From assembly GCA_938027385.1 (NCBI GenBank), contig CALJBF010000256.1, positions 1 to 61,186 of the forward strand: DNA of 61,186 nt. Reading direction: 5' to 3'. Shown here in pieces: positions 27,370 to 35,962 of the stretch. The notes below the pieces were generated by a model. The model was given only the letters and a program-made list of their open reading frames with translations, did no database searches and had not been told where the DNA came from. Position numbers and translations under genes: made by a program. This DNA comes from an uncultured Porphyromonadaceae bacterium. GTDB taxonomy: Bacteria > Bacteroidota > Bacteroidia > Bacteroidales > Muribaculaceae. Numbering within the stretch: position 1 is the first letter of the stretch; every line of letters begins with the position of its first letter.

Positions 27370-30180
27370 TTATGCCTGGATTTCTTCAAGCAGGTGGCCG
27401 AGACGGGTGTTGGCCTCGGGATTAGCCTTAGACACGTCGGCCGATAGCAGAAGGCCCATGAAGAGGAAATTCTTCCAGCGGCGGTAATGGTTCCAGAACG
27501 GCAGCTGGCTCAGTGCGGCCAGGTCTATGGCACCCGGCGAGTTGAGAATCTGCGACGCTCGGTCAAACACCTCAAGCGTCTCGACAAGCGGTTGCGGACG
27601 GCGGCGCGCCTCGATTCCGCGCGGCGAGAGGTCGACATTCAGCCCCACAGCCGCCGCGCGCGACGAAACCTCGTCGAGGTCGGCGTTCTTCATCCAGTCG
27701 CGCCCCACCGAGGTTATGAAGTTGTTGAATGTCAGCGAGGCCAGGTCGCCGATGGCATTGGGCTGTTCGGCCTCGGGGAATATCTCGGCATACCGGTTTA
27801 TCTTGGCGGCAAGCTCGCGGCGCAGGCCCAGACGGCTGAAAAGCGTCATGAACATCATCACCACCTCGTCGGCATGCGGCAACGCCCCTTCGAGCGTGGC
27901 GCACCGGCGGTTGAGATGCTCTACCCAATAGTCGAAAAGGTGTTTGACAACCACGTCGCCGATGGTGCCCATCGAGTCTACATCGCCCGAAAGCACCGTA
28001 TCGAGGTCAAGCTCCTGCTCGGCCAGGCAGCGGCACAGGTCGGCCTCGTCGTCGGCCATGTAATAGTCAATGAGCCGCGCGGTATTCTCCTCGCGCGACA
28101 GATTGAGGTCAACACCGGCCTGGGCGCGTATGAAGTTCACGGCGGTGAAGTCGCGCGGGGTGTCGATATGACACACAATCACGTCGTAGGCGATGTTGCG
28201 CGGCTCCTCGGGGGCAATCATCAGCCCGTCGATTATGCGGCCGAACACACCCGGTTCCCGGGATATGGCGGCATCGAGGGCCCGGTGTATGTCGCGGGCA
28301 ATCAGCTTTATGCGGCGGTTGCGCTCGGCGGGGTCGTCAGGCTCGAAATATGCCGAGAGCGAACGGTGCATATCGCGTGCGATCTCGTCGAGCTGACGAG
28401 CGTACTCCTTGTCGCGGGCCTCGCCGAGTGTACCGGCTATGGCGTCGAGGTCACGTATTATGGCCTGCGAGCCGTCGTTGTTAAGCGAGGCGAACCCCTC
28501 CCACGCGGCCGCAGGGTCGGCGAAATGGGCGCGCACGAACGGCTGGTTAACAAAACTGCGTTTCAGGTCATTCCAGTAACCGGGATAGCCGGGCACCTCC
28601 TTGCGCGAGGTCTCGGGCGACTTGGCCACCCCGGCCTTGTCGGCATATCCGTTGAAAAGTTCTTTTGACGACCAGTAGAAATCGCGCAGGGGGTACACGC
28701 CGCGGAAAGGCACGGTGCGGCCGTCTTCAGCGCTCCAGCGCTCCATCCAGGTGTCGGGGGTGATTATCTCGGGGATGACGGTATCGAACCGGTTCCAGTG
28801 CTTGTCGAGTGTGGCGGGGTTGGCCGGCGTGTCGTTTTTGGTGGGGGTGAGGTCGATGTTGAACTTGGTGGCCACCATGAACAGTGGCGACACCCCGCCG
28901 GTGTCGCGCAGACGGCGTCCGCGCTCGGCGGGATCCTTGCCGATGTTCTGGCGGATCCAGTCGTTTATGGTGGGACCGAGAGTCGACTCTGACTTCTGGT
29001 CGTTATGGTGGCAGAACAGCACACTCGAGATCATCCACGAACGTGAGTATTTGTTGAACAGATAGGCCACCTTGCCGCGACGCAGCATCTGCGGCAGCAC
29101 CTCGGCGATCTTCTCCTCTTCATAGTTGCCGCGCGAGCGGGCACCGGGGAAGTCAAGCAGGTCTATTTTCTCCAGGAAACGGCGCTCTGCGGCTGCATCG
29201 GCAGGGAGTTCGAATGTGATTTCAGAGGTAAGGGCCGACAGTTCCCCTTTGCTGAAATCGGAGGCAAGGAGCTGGCCGTTGTCGTCGAACACCGGAGTGA
29301 CCGACTCGAATCCGGGTTCGTTCTCAGTGGCGACACCGCAGACCTCATCGAGCCAGGCGATGCGCAACAGCGAGCCGTAGTCGCGTCTGACGGCGCGGAA
29401 CGGTATCTGCACCCGGCGGTTGAAACCGATGCGGGCGTATGCGTCGACGAGCGTATTGAACAGCGGAGTCAGTGCGGGGTTACAGTTCCACAGCAGCTGG
29501 AACACATCTATCCAGTGCTCGCGGGGGATATTGCCGATCATAGGCGCCACGACCTTCTCGAACCTGGAGTTGTAGACCGACTGCGCCTTGATTCCCACGA
29601 CCTTGCGCATGTACTCCACGATATCCTTGATGTCGTCGTCGCAGATCACATCCTGGCAGTGTGGAGCGTCGCGCCAGCGGGCGGCAAGGGCCGTGAGGCG
29701 GGCGTTTATATCGTCGGCGGTGAGCACGTCAGAGTCAATCTTCACGTCGTTGTAGAACGAGTCGGCCAGGAGCAGTATCACGTCGGCCATCGTGAGCATG
29801 GTGGCGCGCACGTTGACGCAAGGCGCCTCGCCGGAGCCGAGCACCCTGAAACGGGTGATGACGCCGGTGGTCTCGACTTTGGCATTGTTTCCCCCCGAGG
29901 GGTTCACGTCGTCGATAAAGCTGTATTCGCGGCCGTCGGAGTTGATCATGAAAGGCTTGTCGGGAGCCGAGAGCAACGAACTCATCAGGTATGACTTGCC
30001 CACCTGACTCTCGCCGTATGCCGCGGCCGAGGGGTTCCCCTCAACGGCGCCGCGTATCTTTTTCAGGCGGCGCCGGTAGTCGCGGAAAGTATCGAACGGG
30101 AACTGGTCTTTCCCGAAGTCGCGCGCCCACTCGATGGCCCGGTTGGCAACGCTTATATAATTGTCGATTCTCTGTATCAT
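27370..30180 (-). CDS. srfC: SrfC-like dynamin-type GTPase
   Basis: A 936-residue protein with G-domain motifs of dynamin-like GTPases. G1 is GESQVGKS (56-63), G2 is probably a Thr in VETTGVIT near 105, G3 is LLDFPGARSRG (DxPG at 343-346) and G4 is ATKFNID (437-442). A long helical region with many Arg/Glu-rich segments fills residues 500-936, as in SrfC (Virul_Fac, PF10139), and there is no obvious membrane helix. It follows the SrfB-like gene by 29 nt, the order seen in srfABC loci of enterobacteria. GTP-driven assembly on a membrane is expected from the family; the substrate is unknown. Confidence 0.75.
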   Translation of the reverse strand: MIQRIDNYISVANRAIEWARDFGKDQFPFDTFRDYRRRLKKIRGAVEGNPSAAAYGESQVGKSYLMSSLLSAPDKPFMINSDGREYSFIDDVNPSGGNNAKVETTGVITRFRVLGSGEAPCVNVRATMLTMADVILLLADSFYNDVKIDSDVLTADDINARLTALAARWRDAPHCQDVICDDDIKDIVEYMRKVVGIKAQSVYNSRFEKVVAPMIGNIPREHWIDVFQLLWNCNPALTPLFNTLVDAYARIGFNRRVQIPFRAVRRDYGSLLRIAWLDEVCGVATENEPGFESVTPVFDDNGQLLASDFSKGELSALTSEITFELPADAAAERRFLEKIDLLDFPGARSRGNYEEEKIAEVLPQMLRRGKVAYLFNKYSRSWMISSVLFCHHNDQKSESTLGPTINDWIRQNIGKDPAERGRRLRDTGGVSPLFMVATKFNIDLTPTKNDTPANPATLDKHWNRFDTVIPEIITPDTWMERWSAEDGRTVPFRGVYPLRDFYWSSKELFNGYADKAGVAKSPETSRKEVPGYPGYWNDLKRSFVNQPFVRAHFADPAAAWEGFASLNNDGSQAIIRDLDAIAGTLGEARDKEYARQLDEIARDMHRSLSAYFEPDDPAERNRRIKLIARDIHRALDAAISREPGVFGRIIDGLMIAPEEPRNIAYDVIVCHIDTPRDFTAVNFIRAQAGVDLNLSREENTARLIDYYMADDEADLCRCLAEQELDLDTVLSGDVDSMGTIGDVVVKHLFDYWVEHLNRRCATLEGALPHADEVVMMFMTLFSRLGLRRELAAKINRYAEIFPEAEQPNAIGDLASLTFNNFITSVGRDWMKNADLDEVSSRAAAVGLNVDLSPRGIEARRRPQPLVETLEVFDRASQILNSPGAIDLAALSQLPFWNHYRRWKNFLFMGLLLSADVSKANPEANTRLGHLLEEIQA

Positions 30181-30209
30181 CGTAATGTCTTGGAGGCTGT
30201 TTATGGGAA

Positions 30210-33200
30210 TCAGAACTCGAACGAGCCTGTGTCGAGCCAGTAGTCTTCGTCGGCGCCGAGGCTCTGCACATGAATCTCGAGGTTCGAGTCAGAGACGGGG
30301 TTCCCGTTGCGGTCGGTGATGGCCACGATGTCGAGGGACTCGGGATCGTCGGCGTTGCGCTCGATCTCAAGACTGAACGGCATGCGGCACTTCAGACGGT
30401 CGACCTCGTCCTGCACGCGCGCCATCACCTGGGCGTCGTTAAGGGTCTCGCCATGCTGCTGGAACGCCACGCGGCGCACCCTGTCGGCAATCTTGAAACG
30501 GTTGAAGTCGACTGTATAGAGCACACGCGAGGGGTATGAGTCCATCCCCAACTGCCGGATGCGCAGAGAGGTGGGCACGCGCGACACCGTGAGCTGTCCC
30601 GACGGGCTTTGCGGGGTGATGAAATATTCCACCGGCTGCCCTTCGCGCGAGGCCTCGATATAGTCGGCGGTGGAGTGCAGGTTGCGTTTCAGGCCGTCGA
30701 TGTTGATTACGAACCTGTTGAGGTTCGACAGCTCTGAGGCGTAGTGCGCTATGACGGCCCCCATGGCCACAATGGTCTTGGGGTTGGTGATGTAGCCGGT
30801 GTTGTTCGAGAACGGATACCAGTCGCCCACATAGCAGTTGTTTAGCACGATCAGGCGGTTGGGCTCGATGGTATAATAGTCGAGGAAGATGTCGCGGATT
30901 ACGGGCAGCGATGCGGGGCGCCCCGACAGGAGCACCAGGTCGCAGGCATGGGCGTACATGATGGTCGACACCTTCTTCAGCAACGGCTCGAACTCGCCGC
31001 GCACCATCTTCGACATCAGCACGCGGTCGAACCGCCACCGCAGGGTGGTGACGTCGATGCCGGTACGGGCCTTGAAACCGTCGATTACCGTCTGCGCCGG
31101 CGGATTGGCGGCGAATACCTCGTCATACGTCACGGCGCAGTCGTCGCTGCCGGTGTTGAGCAATTCGAGCATGCGGTACATCAACGGCACCGAATACTGC
31201 ATGTTGAAGTCGCGGCGCAGACGGCGGTCGCCCACGGTCTGGCCTGAATAGTCGGGGCCGAAGAAATCCTTCATCAGCTGGCGGTAGGCACGCGAGTCGA
31301 GCGACCCGAGGGCCTCGCGGAACGCGCCGGTCTCGCTCAGCAGCATGTAGTTCTTGATGAGGCCGTGCAGCATGTCGTCGCCCGCGAAATAGAACGAGTC
31401 GTAGAACTGCGGCTCGGGCGAGAGCGTGGTCACGTCGCCGGCCTCGCAGTCATATCGGCTGATCATTAGGTCAGAGGTGCCGGCGCCGATGTCGAGCGAG
31501 CCGATGGTGAGCGTGTGGCGCCCGGTGGCGGGATCCTCCTTGCCGTAGAGACGGAAGAACTCTGAGGCGCACCCCTTGTATTTGTGTCCGGCCTCGCCAT
31601 AGATATAGACGAGCTGCGAGCAGGTGGCCTCGTCGTAGAACCAGGGATCATCCTCGTCGGTGTAGCCGCCGGCACGGTGGGGTATCACCTCGATGCGGCG
31701 CGGGGGTGCGGCGTTGTCGTCAGGGTCGGTATCAAAACCGGCAAGCATGGTCACGGCATCGTCGGCGCATTTCACCAGGGCGTCGCGCTCGAGTTTCGAC
31801 ATCGCCGTGGGGCATGTCACGATTATGCGGCGGATGCGGCGCGGCATCTCTTCGTGCCCGAGCCCCCGGTCGACCGAACGGCGCTCGACGCTGTTGACAA
31901 ACATGCGCGCCTGCGTTATCATCTCCAGGAAAGCGAATGTCATCAGCGAACGGCGCGAATAATGATATGTGGTACCACCGTCGCCCTTGGCTGTGGCGCG
32001 GCCGTCGCTGGTGATGTACGGGGTCAGTCCGGGCAGATTGAGCGTAGTGTCACCGGTCTCGCCCGGCAGACGCACGAAACGCCACTCCTCGGTCTGCGGA
32101 CGTCCGTCCCACAGATAGCGCTTGGGCGATGAATAAGTGGTCAGGCGCTGCGTGCCCGGTTCGGCCGAAGGGTCGTCGACCCCGGTGGCACGGTGCACGA
32201 GCCTGTCGGCCTCGACACCCACGCGCACCAGCGACGGGTAGACGAACTGCCGCGTGTCGCGCAGGCCGAAATCGCCGAACGACGCCCGGCGGAAAGCCAG
32301 CCGCATGTCGAACGGCTCGGTGTAGCCCGTCAGCTCAAACGCCCCGCGCGAACCCTCGCGCGGTTTCTCGGCCACCGGATCGGTAAGGTCGGTCAGCCGC
32401 AGTGACGACACCTGGCTGAAGTTGCGGTTGTCTTCGACAAGGAGCGCCGTCGTGCGCGAATTACCCACGTCGATGACCATATCCACATCCACGGCGCGCA
32501 CGTCGCGATCCTTGTAGATGCGTATGTCGGGAATCAGCCCTGTGCGGGCCAGGAAATTCATCAGATAGATGTACGTGGCCGAATATGCCAGGCGGCGCGC
32601 TCCGCGGCGCAGACGCATCTCGGCAACGTTGCGCACACCGGGATGCACCAGCTCGCGCAGATACTCGTCGACATAGCTCCAGGGGCGGTTGGGCATGCAG
32701 TAGTCCATCACGTACAGCTCGTTGCGGCACAGGCCGAACTCTATGGCTCCCTGGTAGTTGTCGGGGAAAGTCGGCGCCTCGTAATGCCTGCCGCGCTCGC
32801 CGTTGTAACGGGTGCGGGTATCGACCGCCAGGAGCGCCGTGTAGCGGCGTTTCTGCCCCTTTTCGCGGCCACGGGTGGCTCGGGCGGCATCAGGAGCGGC
32901 ACCTGCGGCGTCGCCACGGTCATCCTTGAAGGGGATAAGTTTCAGGCGCACCCAGTCAAAGGGACCGAAATCAAACAGGTTCTTACCGCGGCGGAAGAAC
33001 ATCGGCAGCGGCAGCCACACGTTCTCGAAACTGTCGAGCACGCTGTCGCGCGAACCGAAATGCATCTCGAAGAACTGTGCCTGCTCGTCGTCAGTAAAGT
33101 TGCCCGCCTCGGCCACGGGCTGAATGCCGTCGGCCCGAAGATCCTCAATGTCGATCTCACCGTCTCCGCCGGCGAAATAACCGCCGCGTATCAGCTCTGA

Positions 33201-33401
33201 TTTCTCGTAGAGGTAAATCCCCTCCTCGTCGGTGGCACCGGCGCCGGCAGCGCCCTTCACGGCGTGCATCATCTCAAGCATCCAGTCGCCAGTCTCGGCA
33301 TCCTGGTGCTCGCGGAACCATCGGCGCTCGCCGTCGGCGGTATCTATTTCAAGCGGGAACGCATACAGCTGTATCCCCGTATTGGCAATGAATGTGATCA
33401 T
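30210..33401 (-). CDS. srfB: SrfB-like HSP70/actin-fold ATPase
   Basis: A 1063-residue protein of the SrfB family (PF07520). Actin/HSP70-fold nucleotide motifs are visible: phosphate-1 DMVIDVGNSRTTALLVED (about 307-324), phosphate-2 TIGSLDIGAGTSDLMI (about 632-647) and adenosine motif DLVLLSGRPASLPVI (about 821-835). The N-terminal block FIANTGIQLYAF and WLPLP near 129-133 match my memory of enterobacterial SrfB. No signal peptide or membrane helix. It is the first gene of a seven-gene operon and is preceded by a candidate promoter. In Salmonella srfB belongs to an SsrB-regulated locus of unclear function; a chaperone-like or filament-forming role is possible here. Confidence 0.85.
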   Translation of the reverse strand: MITFIANTGIQLYAFPLEIDTADGERRWFREHQDAETGDWMLEMMHAVKGAAGAGATDEEGIYLYEKSELIRGGYFAGGDGEIDIEDLRADGIQPVAEAGNFTDDEQAQFFEMHFGSRDSVLDSFENVWLPLPMFFRRGKNLFDFGPFDWVRLKLIPFKDDRGDAAGAAPDAARATRGREKGQKRRYTALLAVDTRTRYNGERGRHYEAPTFPDNYQGAIEFGLCRNELYVMDYCMPNRPWSYVDEYLRELVHPGVRNVAEMRLRRGARRLAYSATYIYLMNFLARTGLIPDIRIYKDRDVRAVDVDMVIDVGNSRTTALLVEDNRNFSQVSSLRLTDLTDPVAEKPREGSRGAFELTGYTEPFDMRLAFRRASFGDFGLRDTRQFVYPSLVRVGVEADRLVHRATGVDDPSAEPGTQRLTTYSSPKRYLWDGRPQTEEWRFVRLPGETGDTTLNLPGLTPYITSDGRATAKGDGGTTYHYSRRSLMTFAFLEMITQARMFVNSVERRSVDRGLGHEEMPRRIRRIIVTCPTAMSKLERDALVKCADDAVTMLAGFDTDPDDNAAPPRRIEVIPHRAGGYTDEDDPWFYDEATCSQLVYIYGEAGHKYKGCASEFFRLYGKEDPATGRHTLTIGSLDIGAGTSDLMISRYDCEAGDVTTLSPEPQFYDSFYFAGDDMLHGLIKNYMLLSETGAFREALGSLDSRAYRQLMKDFFGPDYSGQTVGDRRLRRDFNMQYSVPLMYRMLELLNTGSDDCAVTYDEVFAANPPAQTVIDGFKARTGIDVTTLRWRFDRVLMSKMVRGEFEPLLKKVSTIMYAHACDLVLLSGRPASLPVIRDIFLDYYTIEPNRLIVLNNCYVGDWYPFSNNTGYITNPKTIVAMGAVIAHYASELSNLNRFVINIDGLKRNLHSTADYIEASREGQPVEYFITPQSPSGQLTVSRVPTSLRIRQLGMDSYPSRVLYTVDFNRFKIADRVRRVAFQQHGETLNDAQVMARVQDEVDRLKCRMPFSLEIERNADDPESLDIVAITDRNGNPVSDSNLEIHVQSLGADEDYWLDTGSFEF

Positions 33402-33507
33402 CGGTTGGTCAGTGTTTTCTACAGTGGGTGAGGCCGGGACAGCTTACAGAAGGCGCCCGACACTGCTGTTAGACGTATCATAAGCCTCTGTCGGTTTCAC
33501 AGATATG

Positions 33508-33515
33508 CAAATTTA
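33508..33515 (-). promoter_or_regulatory. Candidate promoter of the Srf-like operon
   Basis: On the minus strand this reads TAAATTTG, matching TAnnTTTG, about 107 nt before the ATG of the SrfB-like gene. A good -33 box is not visible. It is the only such element found upstream of the seven-gene operon, giving a leader of about 100 nt. Confidence 0.5.
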
Positions 33516-33639
33516 ATACTTTTTTCCGGTTATCACCCTACCACCCAACTTTTTTCACATTTATTCGCCCACACCTGCCACCAACGCGATTCCCCTGACA
33601 GTTTTTCGCAAAGCGGGGATGATTATTCGGAAGGGGGAA

Positions 33640-33673
33640 TTTGCAGGGGTTTGAAAATATTTGTGTAACTTTG
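33640..33673 (+). promoter_or_regulatory. Promoter of the inositol-lipid-like operon
   Basis: TTTG at 33640-33643 and TAACTTTG at 33666-33673 are separated by 22 nt, close to the Bacteroidota consensus. A second TTTG (33650-33653) is too near. The leader to the ATG at 33766 is about 90 nt. Confidence 0.6.
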
Positions 33674-33765
33674 CGGGAAGTTTGAGACGCACGGCGCCGG
33701 GGCGCACTGCCACGGCACCGCAAGGCATATCATTATCACCGACGACAATCATCTCACCACCGACG

Positions 33766-34623
33766 ATGGCCCAGACACGTATAGCAGCCATAATGCGCGC
33801 AGGCGCGTTCTCACCGAACCATGTGGGGAACGACGCCACCATCCTCAATTCTGTTGCCGAGCAACTGCGCAAACGCGGCTGCGAGGTCAACATATATTCA
33901 GAGGAACAGTTCGCCGCCGGTCAGGCCGACGAGGACGTGATCATAAACATGTGCCGCGAGCGCCGCTCGACCGACCTGCTCCAGCAGGCCGAGGACGCCG
34001 GGCGCCTGGTGATCAACTCGGGCTACGGCATCGAGAACTGCATCCGCGAGCGCCAGGCACGCATCCTGCTCGGGTCGGGCATCGCCTACCCCGAGAGCAT
34101 CATAGTCGATACCGACGAGGCCGTGGCAAAGCGCCTTGAGAAGATGGGGATGCGCCGGTGCTGGATAAAGCGCGGCGACTTCCACGCCCAGCATGCCGAG
34201 GATGTGTGCTATGTGCGCACCCCCGACGAGGCACAGGATGTGCTGCAGGAATATTTCCTGCGCGGTTTCAAGCGCGCCGTCATCTCGCGTCACCTCACGG
34301 GGCGCCTGGTGAAGTTCTACGGCGTAAGGGGCACCGACTTCTTCGTGTGGTTCCGCCCCTTCGACGAAGACAAACCCCACCGCTGCCCGGCCAAAGGCGC
34401 CGACGCCGCACTGCGTGAATTCGAGACACGTCTGCGCGACCTCTGCCTGCGCGCCGCCGACGAGCTGAACGTCACCGTCTTCGGCGGCGAGTGCATCGAA
34501 GGTGAAGACGGCTCGCTCGCGATAATCGACTTCAACGACTGGCCCTCGTTCTCGGCATGCCGGGCCGAGGCCTCGACAAACATAGCCAAGGCGGTGATCG
34601 CCGCGGCCCGTCAGCACAGATAA
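33766..34623 (+). CDS. ATP-grasp family ligase/kinase-like protein
   Basis: A 285-residue cytoplasmic protein. The ATG at 33766 (MAQTRIAAIMRAGAFSP) is chosen; the upstream extension is low-complexity and lies within the leader. The C-terminal metal-binding core GSLAIIDFNDWPSFSACR and the middle RRCWIKRGDFHAQ fit an ATP-grasp fold, as in glutathione synthetase-like enzymes. The reaction, carboxylate-amine ligation or phosphorylation, cannot be read from the sequence. It heads an operon with GtrA, a CDP-alcohol phosphatidyltransferase and a PAP2 protein, so a step in making a polar lipid head group is a reasonable guess. Confidence 0.75.
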   Translation: MAQTRIAAIMRAGAFSPNHVGNDATILNSVAEQLRKRGCEVNIYSEEQFAAGQADEDVIINMCRERRSTDLLQQAEDAGRLVINSGYGIENCIRERQARILLGSGIAYPESIIVDTDEAVAKRLEKMGMRRCWIKRGDFHAQHAEDVCYVRTPDEAQDVLQEYFLRGFKRAVISRHLTGRLVKFYGVRGTDFFVWFRPFDEDKPHRCPAKGADAALREFETRLRDLCLRAADELNVTVFGGECIEGEDGSLAIIDFNDWPSFSACRAEASTNIAKAVIAAARQHR

Positions 34624-34632
34624 CAACCGGCA

Positions 34633-35262
34633 ATGAGCGATCACGACAATCAACACCAGTCAGCAACCGCCGGCGACATGGCCGCGCCCGCTGCCGCACC
34701 CCGCGGATTCTGGGCACGCGTCGCCGACAAGTTCATGCACGGCAAGGGCATCTTCACGTTCCTGCGCTCGTCTGTGTCGTCACAGATAGCGTCGTGGACC
34801 GACATGGGCATAGCTTTCGTGTTCTATGCCTTCGTGTTCATGCCCCTTGACCGCAACCCGCTGCGCACATTCCTGGCCACGGCCATCGGCCTGGTGGCCG
34901 GCGGCATCGTGAACTGCATCGTAAACTACAAATTCACCTTCCAGGCCAAGGACTGCCCCATAAAGGCCGTGGCCGTGAAATATCTGCTGATCTGGGGCGG
35001 GAGTTTCGTGCTCAACCTCGGCGGCACCACGGCGCTCGACCAGCTGCTGCAGGGCCTTGAGATACACCGCTACATTTCGTGGATAAAACCCGACGGCATC
35101 TTCGCCATAGCGCGCGTGACAGTGTCGCTGGTGGTGTCGCTGGCGTGGAATTTCCTGATGCAGAAGACATTCGTCTATGTGCCCACGCGGTTCGACAAGT
35201 ATGCCATAGCCCTGGTCGACAGGATCACTTTCAAGAAAAAGAACAAAAAACAACGGTCATAA
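34633..35262 (+). CDS. GtrA-like membrane protein
   Basis: A 209-residue protein with a hydrophilic N-terminus (about 45 residues) and four membrane helices, matching GtrA (PF04138). Helices lie at about 60-78, 82-103, 115-135 and 155-180. The conserved-type segment IVNCIVNYKFTFQ follows helix 2. The C-terminus is strongly basic (DRITFKKKNKKQRS), implying a cytoplasmic location. GtrA proteins are often involved in moving polyprenyl-linked sugars or lipids across the membrane. Its stop shares one nucleotide with the start of the phosphatidyltransferase gene (TAATG), indicating translational coupling and a role in the same lipid pathway. Confidence 0.85.
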   Translation: MSDHDNQHQSATAGDMAAPAAAPRGFWARVADKFMHGKGIFTFLRSSVSSQIASWTDMGIAFVFYAFVFMPLDRNPLRTFLATAIGLVAGGIVNCIVNYKFTFQAKDCPIKAVAVKYLLIWGGSFVLNLGGTTALDQLLQGLEIHRYISWIKPDGIFAIARVTVSLVVSLAWNFLMQKTFVYVPTRFDKYAIALVDRITFKKKNKKQRS

Positions 35263-35951
35263 TGAGCGAGAAAAAAATATATCAGAAAGAACGCGACGGC
35301 CTCCAGCAGGGAATCTACCGCGTCATCAACCCCTTCGTGAAACTGCTCATACGCATGGGGGTGACACCCAACATGGTCACCACCATCGGACTGCTCGGCA
35401 ACATCGCCGCGGCGGTGATCATCGTCATCGCCGGCATACGCGCCCATGAGAACGGCGACCCCAACTACGGCCTCATCGCCATCGCCGGCGGCGTCACCAT
35501 CCTGTTCTCGCTCTTCGACATGCTCGACGGCCAGGTGGCGCGCCTCGGAAACATGGTCACACGTTTCGGCGCGCTCTATGACTCGGTGCTCGACCGCTAC
35601 TGCGAACTGCTGACGCTCGGAGCGCTCAGTTTCTATCTCATCGAGAACGACTACACCATCGGCGCCCTCATCACCTTCCTGGCACTGATCGGCTCGGTCA
35701 TGGTGAGCTACGTCAGGGCACGCGCCGAGGGCGTGGGTCTGGAATGCAAGGTCGGATTCATGCAGCGTCCCGAACGCGTCGTGGTGACATCGCTCGGCTG
35801 TCTGGCCTGCGGCCTCATCGGCCTGTGGAGCCCCAACACCACACTCCCCATCACTGTGCTCATCATCGCCATGGCCGTCATCGCCGTGTTCGCCAACATC
35901 ACCGCGTTCGCCCGCGTGGGCGTGTGCCGCGCCGGTCTCAAAGGCAAATAA
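35262..35951 (+). CDS. CDP-alcohol phosphatidyltransferase, phosphatidylinositol-phosphate-synthase-like
   Basis: A 229-residue membrane enzyme. The ATG at 35262 overlaps the GtrA stop; the longer frame upstream lies inside that gene. The family signature is complete: DMLDGQVARLG followed by GALYDSVLDRY, which fits D-x2-D-G-x2-A-R-x8-G-x3-D-x3-D and binds two metal ions and the CDP group. About six helices are present. The product would be a phosphodiester lipid from CDP-diacylglycerol and an alcohol such as inositol phosphate. The next gene encodes a PAP2 protein, an arrangement I recall from the Bacteroides inositol-lipid locus (BT1522-BT1526). The substrate assignment is inference. Confidence 0.85.
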   Translation: MSEKKIYQKERDGLQQGIYRVINPFVKLLIRMGVTPNMVTTIGLLGNIAAAVIIVIAGIRAHENGDPNYGLIAIAGGVTILFSLFDMLDGQVARLGNMVTRFGALYDSVLDRYCELLTLGALSFYLIENDYTIGALITFLALIGSVMVSYVRARAEGVGLECKVGFMQRPERVVVTSLGCLACGLIGLWSPNTTLPITVLIIAMAVIAVFANITAFARVGVCRAGLKGK

Positions 35952-35962
35952 CCCGCAGACCG

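Larger units (their letters stand above)
33402..33765. other. Divergent intergenic region with promoters in both directions
   Basis: No coding frame is convincing here. The left part holds a minus-strand TAnnTTTG element facing the Srf-like operon; the right part holds a plus-strand promoter facing the lipid operon. The middle (about 33516-33640) is AT-rich relative to the genes and shows no clear hairpin. Confidence 0.6.

Noticed and set aside
27487..28668. Open plus-strand frame of 393 codons opposite the SrfC-like gene
   Set aside because: No recognisable domain, and the opposite frame carries the intact GTPase motifs.
19246..33401. Type VI secretion or gas-vesicle cluster
   Set aside because: No sheath, tube, spike, ClpV or Gvp signature is visible; the SrfB/SrfC identity fits better.
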